From assembly GCA_965203605.1 (NCBI GenBank), contig OZ241902.1:5518001-5582000 (forward strand): a DNA stretch of 64,000 nucleotides, given 5' to 3'. This stretch comes from JAPOUP01 sp965203605 (GTDB lineage Bacteria; Pseudomonadota; Alphaproteobacteria; Rhodobacterales; Rhodobacteraceae). Numbering within the stretch: position 1 is the first letter of the stretch; each line of letters begins with the position of its first letter. The position numbers were made by a program, and so were the translations under genes. The notes under the pieces were generated by a model. That model was not told where the DNA came from and ran no database searches. It saw only the letters and a program-made list of their open reading frames with translations. Positions 44,968 to 53,125 of this stretch are shown one piece after another.

Positions 44968-47072
44968 GCACCCAGATCCTTAGAGGCCTACGCGTGCTCG
45001 ACCTCAGCCGGATGCTGTCAGGCCCCTATTGCACCATGCATCTGGCGGACCACGGGGCCGAGGTGATCAAGATCGAAGGCGAGACGGGCGACACCAGCCG
45101 GGGCAACGGCCCGTTTCGTGAGGACGATCCGGATCAGGCTTGGGCGGGTTACTTTGTCAGCCTGAACCGCGGCAAGAAAAGTGTGCAACTTGATCTTAAA
45201 ACGTCCGAGGGCTGTGCGGCCTTTCGCGACCTTGCGGCGACGGTGGACGTGATTGTCGAAAACTTCCGCCCCGGTGTGATGGACCGCCTTGGCCTGTCTT
45301 ACGAATCCTTGGCTCAGGTCAACCCCCGGCTCGTCTATGCCGCAATCCGAGGGTTCGGCGACCCGCGCACGGGGGAAAGCCCCTATGCCAATTGGCCATC
45401 CTATGATGTGGTGGCGCAGGCCATGGGCGGTCTGATGTCCATCACCGGCCCGGATGCGGATACCCCCACCAAAACCGGACCGGGGGTGGGTGACATTTTT
45501 GCCGGGATGATGATGGCCTTTGGGGTCATGGCCGCCCTGCGCGAGGCCGAAGCCACCGGCAAGGGGCAGTTTGTCGATGTGGCCATGTATGATGCAATGA
45601 TCTCGCTTTGCGAGCGGATGGTCTATCTGCATGACATGACGGGCAAGGTGCCAGGGCCGGAGGGTAACGGGCATCCGTTCCTCTCCCCCTTTGGCCTCTA
45701 CCCGGCGGCGGATGGTCACATCGCGCTTGGCATTGTGGACGACACCTTTTGGCAACGGCTGACGATGCTGATGGGGCAGCCGTCACTGGGACAGGATGAC
45801 CGCTTTGCCACTCGCGCGACCCGGTCGGGTAACGCTGCGACGGTCAACAAGCTCGTCAGCGACTGGACAAGCCGCCGGACCAAGGCGGTGCTGATGGAGG
45901 TTCTGGGCGGTCAGGTACCCTTCGGGCCGTTGAACACTATCGCGGACATTGCAGTCGACCCTCATGTGAATGCCCGCGGGATGCTGGCACATGTCCCGTC
46001 TCCGAAGGATGCTCATAGGCCGTGGACAGTGGCTGCAAACCCGTTGCGGTTTGGGGGTCACAAGCATCATGCTTTGAAAACCCCTCCTGCGTTAGGAGCG
46101 GATAATGACATGCTGGTTGGGCTGTCCCGGTCAGAACCCAAGGATCCGGCATCCAAGAAGGCGTTGCGAGACGCTTTCGGGCGCTTTGCCACAGGTGTGA
46201 CGGTGGTCACTACCCGTCAGCAGGACGGCACCCCGAGAGGGTTCACAGCAAACTCATTTACCTCCGTGTCGCTGGACCCTCCGCTGCTGCTGGTCTGTAT
46301 CGGCAAGGCGGCCCTGTCCTGCGACACCTTTGCGGAGGCGGATCATTTCACCGTCAACATCTTAGCGGATGGCCAGAAGGACATCTCGGGCCTCTTCGCT
46401 TCGCAATCACCTGAAAAGTTCGACATTGCTGCGTGGCATCCGGACGCGCGGAACATGCCGATGATAAGCGGCGCGCTCGCCCGTTTCAGCTGTGCCCGCC
46501 ACCGCTTGGTGGATGCAGGCGACCACCTGATCCTGATCGGACGCGTGCAGGATCTCGAGACAGGCGAAGGACATCCTCTTGGGTTTTATCGTGGTGCATA
46601 TTTCGACATCGGGCTGGACCGCGCCCTGACACAGGCCGCCACGGCAGGCGGCGTGACCGTGGGGGCGGTGTTGGCCAACGAGGGTCAAATCCTGCTTGTC
46701 ATCGAAGAAAGCGGGGACATCACGGTGCCGTTGGCGCCGATAGGTGCCAACTCTGCAGATGGGATGACTGCGGATCTGTTCAGCCGGGGCCTGACCCCAG
46801 AGCTGGCGCATCCCTATGCAGTCTATCAAATATCCCAAAGCGGTGCACAGCGGATCATTTACCACGGCAGCGTGAACGGTCAGGCACCTGACGGCATGCG
46901 GTACTTTGACCTTGGCGACTTGCCGCTGGACCGCGTCACCGACGAGGCCGAACGTTCGATGCTGCGCCGGTACGCACAGGAAAACAGCCACGGCACATTT
47001 GGATTTTACCATGGAACCGAGGTCGAAGGCGTCGTCCACACACGCGCCGGTCACCACAGCTATCACGTTTGA
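44964..47072 (+). CDS. Fusion: CaiB-type CoA-transferase + flavin reductase + C-terminal domain
   Basis: This 702-residue chain has three parts. Residues 1 to about 395 are a family III CoA-transferase: VLDLSRMLSGPYC, IENFRPG-like text (VENFRPGVMDRLGL), and the catalytic aspartate D177 in GPGVGDIFAG. The usual CoA-transferase end (KTPPALGADNDMLVGLS) runs straight into a flavin reductase at about 400-555 (DAFGRFATGVTVVTT, GFTANSFTSVSLDPPLLLVCIG, GRVQDLETG). Residues about 560-702 resemble the extra domain seen after some flavin reductases. No stop or frame change lies at the join near 46130. The reductase would feed the LLM monooxygenase; the transferase would activate the resulting acid. I know of no described protein of this layout. 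Confidence 0.88.
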   Translation: MSTQILRGLRVLDLSRMLSGPYCTMHLADHGAEVIKIEGETGDTSRGNGPFREDDPDQAWAGYFVSLNRGKKSVQLDLKTSEGCAAFRDLAATVDVIVENFRPGVMDRLGLSYESLAQVNPRLVYAAIRGFGDPRTGESPYANWPSYDVVAQAMGGLMSITGPDADTPTKTGPGVGDIFAGMMMAFGVMAALREAEATGKGQFVDVAMYDAMISLCERMVYLHDMTGKVPGPEGNGHPFLSPFGLYPAADGHIALGIVDDTFWQRLTMLMGQPSLGQDDRFATRATRSGNAATVNKLVSDWTSRRTKAVLMEVLGGQVPFGPLNTIADIAVDPHVNARGMLAHVPSPKDAHRPWTVAANPLRFGGHKHHALKTPPALGADNDMLVGLSRSEPKDPASKKALRDAFGRFATGVTVVTTRQQDGTPRGFTANSFTSVSLDPPLLLVCIGKAALSCDTFAEADHFTVNILADGQKDISGLFASQSPEKFDIAAWHPDARNMPMISGALARFSCARHRLVDAGDHLILIGRVQDLETGEGHPLGFYRGAYFDIGLDRALTQAATAGGVTVGAVLANEGQILLVIEESGDITVPLAPIGANSADGMTADLFSRGLTPELAHPYAVYQISQSGAQRIIYHGSVNGQAPDGMRYFDLGDLPLDRVTDEAERSMLRRYAQENSHGTFGFYHGTEVEGVVHTRAGHHSYHV

Positions 47073-47084
47073 CAGGAGAAACTG

Positions 47085-47687
47085 ATGATCCCCGAATTGC
47101 GCAAGATCGTCACCTTTGATGAAGACATTCATACCGAAGGAGGCCGAAGTTCGGATCCCGTGCTGCGCATGATCGGTGTGGCTGCGGTGGTCAAGAACCC
47201 TTGGGCCGGGCGCGGCTTTGTCGACGACCTGTCACCTGAGATTCAGCGCATGGCTCCTGTCTTGGGCGAAATGCTCACCAACAGGTTGATAGCGCTGGCG
47301 GGATCGGGTGATGTGATCGAAGCCTACGGAAAAGCCTGTATCGCGGGGACAAGTTGTGAGGTGGAGCACGCCTCGGCGCTGATCCACACCCTGCAGTACG
47401 GCAATTTCTACCGCGAGGCCGTCGGGGCAAAAAGCTATCTCGGTTTCACCAACACACGCGGACCCGCGAACACCCAAATCCAAATACCGCTGATGGACAA
47501 ACACGATACTGGGCGACGCTCGCACTATTTGACGGTGCAGTTTTCGATCTATGACGCGCCGGATGTGGACGAACTGGTTGTGGCCCTGGGGGCCGCAACT
47601 CGTGGCCGACCTCACCACCGGATCGGTGACCGTCATTCGGATCTCGCTGCATTGGGAAGAGATGTGGAAAATCCGGCAGGCGTTTGA
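47085..47687 (+). CDS. Amino acid synthesis family protein (AA_synth, DUF1185)
   Basis: The 200-residue protein matches the DUF1185 / AA_synth family: an N-terminal RKIVTFDEDIHTEGG, a middle GKACIAGTSCEVEHASALIHTL, and a C-terminal VALGAATRGRPHHRIGDR. The biochemical role is unsettled. The family often lies beside LLM monooxygenases and flavin reductases, so it may act on a product of that step. It follows the fusion gene by 12 bases and ends the plus-strand operon. Transposase debris begins about 600 bases to the right. Confidence 0.88.
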   Translation: MIPELRKIVTFDEDIHTEGGRSSDPVLRMIGVAAVVKNPWAGRGFVDDLSPEIQRMAPVLGEMLTNRLIALAGSGDVIEAYGKACIAGTSCEVEHASALIHTLQYGNFYREAVGAKSYLGFTNTRGPANTQIQIPLMDKHDTGRRSHYLTVQFSIYDAPDVDELVVALGAATRGRPHHRIGDRHSDLAALGRDVENPAGV

Positions 47688-48296
47688 TGCTGGAACCGCG
47701 CCGCAACAATCCGTTTCCTCGAAATCAAGCAGCTCTAAAACCACGACCTTGACACTTCGCAGGGGGATAGCCTTTGCGACGGTTGGGGACGACTGTTTTT
47801 GAGTCCGCTTTTGGACTTTAGGGAATCTTCTTGCGCGACCGCAGTGAATGACTGTATCACGCCCGTGGTGTTTTCGCGGCGACCGCAAAGTGCGCAGAGC
47901 GGACCTTGGCGGGTGGATTTCAAACGGCGGTTTTGTCCGCGTCTTGATAGTCTATCCTGACCGCAGCTAAAGGGTGTTCTGAGAAACTTGCTTCGGCGTG
48001 ACTTTGAATGACCGGTTCGGCGACACTGGCTGCAGGGTAGCGAAGAGATCGCTGCAAATGCAAACGGATGCTGCGTCAGCATTGGCTGCATGTGCACAAA
48101 GCGGTTTTGTTCGCACATCGGACCTTACGTCAGAGAAACTCTAGGCGGAACTTCAGCCTGCCAATCGTCGTCTGATCTTCCACAACCCACTGAAAAAGCC
48201 GAACTGTCCAGATTGTCCAGCGAGATGTGAACTGGATTTATGTTGCCATGTAGGAGCTAGTCCCGTGGCCCTCGGCGTCGACGCCATGCCCAAGCC
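47688..48296. other. 609-base gap at the right end of the catabolic genes
   Basis: No gene was recognised. Phrases such as agcggaccttggcgg and agcggttttgttcgcac recur in style, as in intergenic filler of related bacteria, but no exact repeat was found. A terminator for the plus-strand operon would be expected near its left end. Confidence 0.45.
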
Positions 48297-48597
48297 GTTC
48301 CTCGCGTCCCGCCATCCTGTGGCGCGAGGGAAGGCGGACCGTCGCCAACCTGTCGAGGATGCCGCCCGTCCCTGTCGACGTGGTCCGCGCTGCCCTCGCC
48401 GGAGGTGTGCTGCGGCCGTCTCCATCCGCCGTCCCTGCCCCACGGGCATGTCGCGTCGGTGCTGGGAACGTTCCGGTCGCTCGGCCTCGTCCGGATCCTA
48501 GGGCGCGGGGCGGGTCGCACGCGGGATCCCGCCGTGGCCGCGGTCGCCGCGTGCGTCGTCGACCCCGCCCCGGAGCTCGCCACCGCCCGGGCCCTGC
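48297..48597 (+). pseudogene. IS1634-type transposase N-terminal fragment
   Basis: Plus-strand frames here give RPAILWREGRRTVANLSRMPP followed, after a frame change near 48420, by HVASVLGTFRSLGLVRIL and VVDPAPELATARAL. That is the order at the start of IS1634-family transposases (leader, NLS-P, then LGTLR-LGL, then EP-SKLATAR). The text stops at about 48597 where an IS4-type transposase begins without any start codon of its own. This is a relic joined to another relic. Confidence 0.6.
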
Positions 48598-49495
48598 GGT
48601 CGTCGGCTCCAAGATCAACCTGCCGAAGGAGTTGGCGGACCACGGCTTGCGCGTCGCGGACGGCGCCCACTATCCCTAGGGCATGGCCAGCGTCCTTTAC
48701 AGGCTCCGCGACAGGATCCCGGTGGACTTCGACCTGTTCGACCTTGAGAACGAGCGCACAGCGGCCCTCAGGCACCTAGATCACGCCTCCGGGAGCGACG
48801 TCATCGTGTACGACAGGGGTTATCACTCCTCCGCCATTGCGCTGGCCCATATGCAGCGCGGGCTGCACTTCGTGTTCGGTATCAAGGCGGGGGCCAACCC
48901 GACCTTCGACGGCTTCGTTGCATCGGACCTGATCGACCTGACCGTTACCCTCGACGCGCCCGGGGACGAAACCGCCCTTCGCGACAGGACACTCCGCGTC
49001 CGCCTCGTCAGGTACACCGCCGGGGACACCGAATACGACATCGCCACCTCGCTGCCGGACAGCGGACGCCGCCGAATCCAGCCCCTCAGCGACCTGTGCC
49101 ACGGACGGTGGGGCGTGGAAGAGATGTACAGGAGCGGGAAACAGGTGATCGATTGGTTCCACGGCAGGTCCGTGCGCGGGGTCCGTCAGGAGCTCCACGC
49201 CGCCTTCACCCTGCTCACCCCGACCCGCCAGTTCCCCAACCTCCGTGACGCAGACCCCAACGGCGGCGGGGAGGACGGCTTGCCTGCCATGTGCGCCAAC
49301 TTCAGGAATGGTCTGCGCCTCGTCGGAAGGGAGACCGAAGCGCTGTTCCTGCGGCGGGCCGGGGCGGTCAGGGAATCCGTCGCCCGGATCATGGCCGGGT
49401 TGTTGCGCTGCATCCAGCGCGGGCGGCCCGGAAGGAGTTACGAAAGGGAGTCGAAGCGGCCCCGCGGCAAGTCGATCAGGCACCGAGCCGCCTGA
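48598..49495 (+). pseudogene. IS4-type transposase relic with internal amber stop
   Basis: From GSKINLPKELADHG the frame reads as the catalytic half of an IS4-family DDE transposase. An in-frame TAG at 48677-48679 stands where a CAG (Gln) would give the usual HYPQG. Beyond it the reading continues for 270 codons with YDRGYHSS (second acidic region) and GRWGVEEMYRSGKQ (final glutamate region). The N-terminal third is missing, replaced by IS1634-type sequence. It cannot encode an active enzyme without suppression. Confidence 0.8.
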
Positions 49496-49617
49496 CGCAC
49501 CGGACACTCCCGAAAGAAGGTCCCGGCTTCCGGCATACGCCCGAAGCGCGGGGCCTTCTGCTATCCGAACGCCATTGGGCGACGTCCGGATCCGTCCGGT
49601 CCACGCCTACTTGGCGG

Positions 49618-49889
49618 ACCATGCAGGCGGCATTCTCGGCGGACTGTCGACCGGTCAGGACATCGTTGTCCGGTTTGCGGTGAAGCCGACCTCTTCGATT
49701 CTCACCCCACGCCGCACGATCACCAAGTCAGGTGAGTCGACGCAGGTCGTGACGAAGGGACGGCATGATCCATGTGTCGGCATCCGAGCCGTTCCTGTGG
49801 GAGAGGCCATGATGGCGTGCGTCGTCCTGGACCACCTGCTTCTTGATCGGGGGCAGACCGGCGAAGCGGGTGGCGGCAGGATCGGCTGA
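49618..49889 (+). pseudogene. aroC 3' fragment (truncated copy)
   Basis: The last 90 codons and stop of chorismate synthase are repeated here, beginning abruptly at 49618 after 122 bases of unassigned sequence that follows the IS4 relic. The full gene is at 25985-27088. The reading frame is fused by chance to the upstream IS region (frame open from 49245). It lacks the FMN and substrate sites of the N-terminal two thirds and is not functional. Confidence 0.93.
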
Positions 49890-50247
49890 CCGTGGCGCTG
49901 GCCGAGGACTGACGTTTCAGTCTGCCCAACAGCTTCTCAGGACGTCGCTGCGGATAGCGCGACGTCAAGGAGTTCCTGAATCTCGGACCTGGATGTTCCG
50001 GCGACGATCCGGCCAAGTTCCCTGTCACCTTTCAGGACGACGAGGGTCGAACGGCGTGGAATGGCAAGCGAACGCGTCAGGGAGTCCTTCTGGAACAGAT
50101 CCCAGTCCACGTCGACAAACAGGATGTGGCGGTCATAGTCCGGGTTGTCCGAACGCAGCGTGGCGATCACGCGTTCCTGTGCGGCACAGGTAGAACACCA
50201 GGACGCCTTGAAGTCCAGAAACAGGGTCTTGCCCGCTGCAAGCTCCC
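49618..50247 (+). repeat. 630-bp direct repeat, right copy (aroC fragment + thioredoxin 3' part)
   Basis: This is the partner of 26817-27446, same orientation, offset 22801 bases, with two silent A/G differences. Here the sequence to the right continues into the complete thioredoxin gene and its ccdA neighbour, while the sequence to the left is IS-derived. The two copies therefore preserve opposite native flanks of one ancestral aroC-thioredoxin junction. Confidence 0.97.
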
Positions 50248-50344
50248 TTTCGACAAGCCCCGGAACGTAATCGGCGGAGCCGGCGGTCGCAGGGGAGGCC
50301 AACAGGGCGGCTGTTGAAATCAGCAGAATGTCACGGCGATTCAT
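49937..50344 (-). CDS. Exported thioredoxin-fold protein
   Basis: This 135-residue protein has a signal peptide (RRDILLISTAALLASPATA) and a thioredoxin fold with the active site W-C-S-T-C. The rest (FLDFKASWCSTCAAQERV, VDVDWDLFQKDSLTRSLAIPRRSTLVVLKG) matches small periplasmic DsbD-gamma / TlpA-like proteins. It starts 15 bases after ccdA, behind AAAGGAT, so the two are an operon. CcdA-type proteins pass electrons from cytoplasmic thioredoxin to such partners. The last 311 bases fall within the 630-bp repeat. Confidence 0.92.
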   Translation of the reverse strand: MNRRDILLISTAALLASPATAGSADYVPGLVERELAAGKTLFLDFKASWCSTCAAQERVIATLRSDNPDYDRHILFVDVDWDLFQKDSLTRSLAIPRRSTLVVLKGDRELGRIVAGTSRSEIQELLDVALSAATS

Positions 50345-50359
50345 GTTTGGATCCTTTCG

Positions 50360-51073
50360 TCAGAGTGAAACCGAGAGGTCGATCAGCCATGCGGGCAGCA
50401 TCTGTATGGCATGGAATTCCAGCATGTGGTGCGCACGTAGCAGGATGGCGGCACCAACGGCCATGAAGACCAGACCGAGGACGGTGCGGGCCCTCGAGGA
50501 GATCGATCGTAGCAAGGCTTGCCGTCGCTGGATGGCCGAACGGGCACCGTAACCGAGCGCGACCATGATGGTTGAGACGCCGAGCGCAAAGAACAACATG
50601 ATGATTCCGGAATAGGCGATCCGTTCACCTTGGCTCGCCAGAGATATGGCGCCTCCAAGGGTTGGGCCGATGCACGGACTCCAGACAGCACCCAACAGGA
50701 GTCCACCAATGAACTGGCTTGAGGCACCCGAGCGATCCAACATTTCCATTCCGGCGTTCGCCTGGCTCGATATACCGGCGGTGGCAGTCGCGAATCCGGC
50801 TGAGAGCCGAGGTGTCACAAGGATCAGACCGAAGAGAACCATCAGGACCGCGCCGGCGTCGGAGATGGTTTCCGGAGTCAGGCCGATTGACTGGCCCAGC
50901 ACTGTTACGCCAAGGCCGAGTGCGACGAAAGAAGCGCTCATCCCGGCGGCAAGAGCCAATGGCCCGTGGCGTCCCGCCTGCAGTGAGGTCGCCAGCACGA
51001 TTGGCAGGACCGGAAGCACGCAGGGGTTGATCAAGGTCAGGAGCCCGGCACCGTATGCGAACGCGAATTCCAT
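50360..51073 (-). CDS. CcdA/DsbD-type thiol-disulfide transporter
   Basis: The 237-residue membrane protein has about six hydrophobic helices. Two cysteine-proline turns typical of CcdA are present: NPCVLPVLP in the first helix and WSPCIGPTLGG in the fourth. It moves reducing equivalents across the membrane for cytochrome c maturation or periplasmic thiol repair. The downstream exported thioredoxin is its obvious acceptor. Before the 22-kb insertion, this pair converged on aroC. Confidence 0.93.
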   Translation of the reverse strand: MEFAFAYGAGLLTLINPCVLPVLPIVLATSLQAGRHGPLALAAGMSASFVALGLGVTVLGQSIGLTPETISDAGAVLMVLFGLILVTPRLSAGFATATAGISSQANAGMEMLDRSGASSQFIGGLLLGAVWSPCIGPTLGGAISLASQGERIAYSGIIMLFFALGVSTIMVALGYGARSAIQRRQALLRSISSRARTVLGLVFMAVGAAILLRAHHMLEFHAIQMLPAWLIDLSVSL

Positions 51074-51698
51074 TTGGCGGATAGCTGCCCGAATCCCACA
51101 TGGAAATCACGCACGCTTTTGCATGTTGCAGTCAAATTCATGTCATTGGATTGTCCGTCCTGACACATGCACAGCGGGGATGGCGGGAGTCTTGACAGGG
51201 CTGTCTTTCCACTTCCCACTTCGGCCAAATTGCCTTCCACCTGCGGGCCATGTTTCTTCCACATCATGCCAACTCATTGAAATAAAACAATATATGGTTG
51301 TTCCGGGCTGGGATATTTTCCAAGCCCAAAAAATGGCCTTCGGACGCCGGCTCCCTGACGCCTCCGACTGTGGCGGTCTCCGGTAGATGACGATCCTTCC
51401 GGATCGGTCTTCCGATGTTTCCCTACGTTCCTTTGTGGGGTTTAAACCGAGGTTGGACATATCATCGTTCCCAACCTCTCGAAATGACACCCATGAACCG
51501 ACTCTTGTTTCGGGGGAGGATTCCGAGTGTGTCGCCCAGCCTTTACCCGATGAAGCCGTGCCCGCGGCAGTCCTCACACAGGCTCTTCGGAAAAGGGGTT
51601 TGCGCCACCAGGTGACAGGCATCAGTCAAAACTGACATTGCAGTGAAATCTCATCCGCTTACCGTGTCTTGAAGTCACCGTAATGACCGCTGGTCGAA
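51074..51698. other. 625-base gap without a recognised gene
   Basis: The ccdA promoter should lie at its left end. An AT-rich patch (about 51275-51300) stands out. Small frames on both strands (for example 51387-51635 plus) show no family features and are mutually overlapping. Confidence 0.5.
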
Positions 51699-51920
51699 TC
51701 AGCAGGATGGTCTGATCAGGAAAACGGGAAAAACCAGTCCGTAACCGAAGATGGCGACGGCGAGGCCAAACATTCCGGCGATCAACAGAAGCATTCGGGT
51801 CTCGCGGGCGGCCAATTCCGCCCTCAACCGCTCGTAGGACGTGTTCATGCGCTCCTCCAGGACGGCGAGCTGCCGGGTGAATTCGTGGCGGTCCAGTGCT
51901 TCGCTCTTGGAAACCAACAT
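51699..51920 (-). CDS. Small coiled-coil protein with one membrane segment
   Basis: The protein is about 73 residues from ATG 51920. The first half is a charged helix likely to form a coiled coil (FTRQLAVLEERMNTSYERLRAELAAR). The second half is one hydrophobic segment (MLLLIAGMFGLAVAIFGYGL). A TTG 24 bases earlier is the alternative start. The layout resembles small membrane coiled-coil proteins found beside accessory genes; no function is known. A similar design appears at 58838-59185 with the order reversed. Confidence 0.5.
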   Translation of the reverse strand: MLVSKSEALDRHEFTRQLAVLEERMNTSYERLRAELAARETRMLLLIAGMFGLAVAIFGYGLVFPVFLIRPSC

Positions 51921-52105
51921 GGAACCTGCGCGGACGCGGCGCAAGGGGAGGGGGCAAAAATGGAATCCTGTCTATTCACCGCGTCTGGAAAAACCCGTTC
52001 CGCAGTGGATCCTATGTTGGGTTAGGCCCTTTGTTGGGATAGACCCGATGATGTGGTTTTCAGGGCTGCCGGCGAAAATGCCGCCGGAGTTCCATGTCGG
52101 CATTC

Positions 52106-52717
52106 TCAGGTGCCCGCCCGGGGTCGTCCGATGCCGCCCCAGTCCCTCGCTGCGCGCTCGATGATATGCCTGTCGGTGCGGGCGAAGGCCCAGTCCAGCC
52201 CCCTGCCGCAGATCTGGAACCCTTCGATGACGAACCACTGCCGCTCCGGTGTCAGCACCCGCCGCGCCTCCAGTGCCTCGTGGATCCAGGCTGACAGGAC
52301 GGTCTCGCACCCCAGCAGCGCACTCGGACAGTCCCTGCGGTTGTGGCGCCGCACCATCGACGCCTCGTCCACCACTCCGAACAGCCTGTTGTAGGTGGTT
52401 TCCTCGCCGCGCAGGTTCGTCTTCAGGGTGGGGGTCGTCAGGAGGTGGATACCATCCTCCACCGCGGCATGCTGTGGTCCACCGACCCTCCGGTTGGTGA
52501 AGCGCAGCAGCTCACCCGCCGACATCCGGCCCACTTCCGGCACCGGGCGGCCCCTGCGGATCTCGGCCATCGCCACCGACGTGCAGTAGATCAGGATGTT
52601 CTGGTCGAAGAGTGTCGGCAATCCGAATGGATATGTATGGGTGCCGGGACGTATGGAACATGGTATTGTTAGGGTGTGACAGATTTGTAGGTCCGGCTTG
52701 CAGGGCAGGGATTTCAA
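52106..52717 (-). pseudogene. Plasmid replication initiator (RepA/RPA family) remnant
   Basis: From about residue 34 the frame reads LFDQNILIYCTSVAMAEIRRG, then MSAGELLRFTNRRVGG, a TNLRGEETTYNRLFGVVDEAS region, and ALLGCETVLSAWIHEALEARRVLTPERQWF. This is the winged-helix order of the replication initiator protein A family seen on plasmids of Rhodobacterales. The usual N-terminal domain is absent (the first 33 residues look random) and the end is shortened. It is probably a relic of an integrated plasmid. A short but active variant cannot be excluded. Confidence 0.6.
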
Positions 52718-52849
52718 ATTCGGTTCCGAAGAGTTGGAATTTCCCTGTGAAGACCGTGAAACGGCTGGACGGGATATTGCCGATAACCCCTTTCTTCAGT
52801 AAGTTCGTACCCGCAATCCAAGCGGCGGGGATGGAGGAGACAGAAGACC

Positions 52850-53125
52850 ATGGCGGTGGATGTGACCATCGAAAGCGCCCGTGCAGGCGAAGAGAGATAC
52901 CGGACATCCCTACGCGATGCGGTGATGCCGCATCTTGGAAAGACGCCGGAACAGGCCGCATGGTGCGAGGCAGCGCTGGAAAGTCTCTGGGAATACGGTG
53001 AGATGTCGCCCCTTTGGGCGGCGATGCTTGCCTGGCGGCGTGGTGAGACGGATCTGCAGGAGAAGGCACTGGCGGACGATGCCCGGCTCACCGCTCTGGC
53101 GGAGGCCGCCTGGGGGCCGCAGTGA
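52850..53125 (+). CDS. Small acidic protein upstream of a PIN-domain gene
   Basis: The 91-residue helical protein (EERYRTSLRDAVMPHLGKTPEQAAWCEAALESLWEYGEM) starts behind GGAGGAGAC. I do not recognise a family. Its stop overlaps the GTG start of the PIN-domain gene (GTGA), so the two are translated together. By position and size it could be the antitoxin or partner of the PIN protein. Confidence 0.7.
   Translation: MAVDVTIESARAGEERYRTSLRDAVMPHLGKTPEQAAWCEAALESLWEYGEMSPLWAAMLAWRRGETDLQEKALADDARLTALAEAAWGPQ

Larger units (their letters stand above)
27447..49617. mobile_element. 22.2-kb inserted segment between 630-bp direct repeats
   Basis: The segment separates two copies of an aroC-thioredoxin junction that must once have been contiguous, because one side keeps a whole aroC and the other a whole thioredoxin-ccdA pair. 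Transposase debris lies at its left end (27447 to about 28900) and right end (48297-49495). Between them are about 18 intact catabolic, transport and regulatory genes. A single crossover between a circular molecule carrying the 630-bp stretch and the chromosome would give exactly this structure. Other routes (IS-mediated duplication) are possible. Confidence 0.7.

Noticed and set aside
49245..49889. Apparent 214-residue gene ending in AroC sequence
   Set aside because: Chance in-frame join of IS-derived sequence and the aroC fragment.
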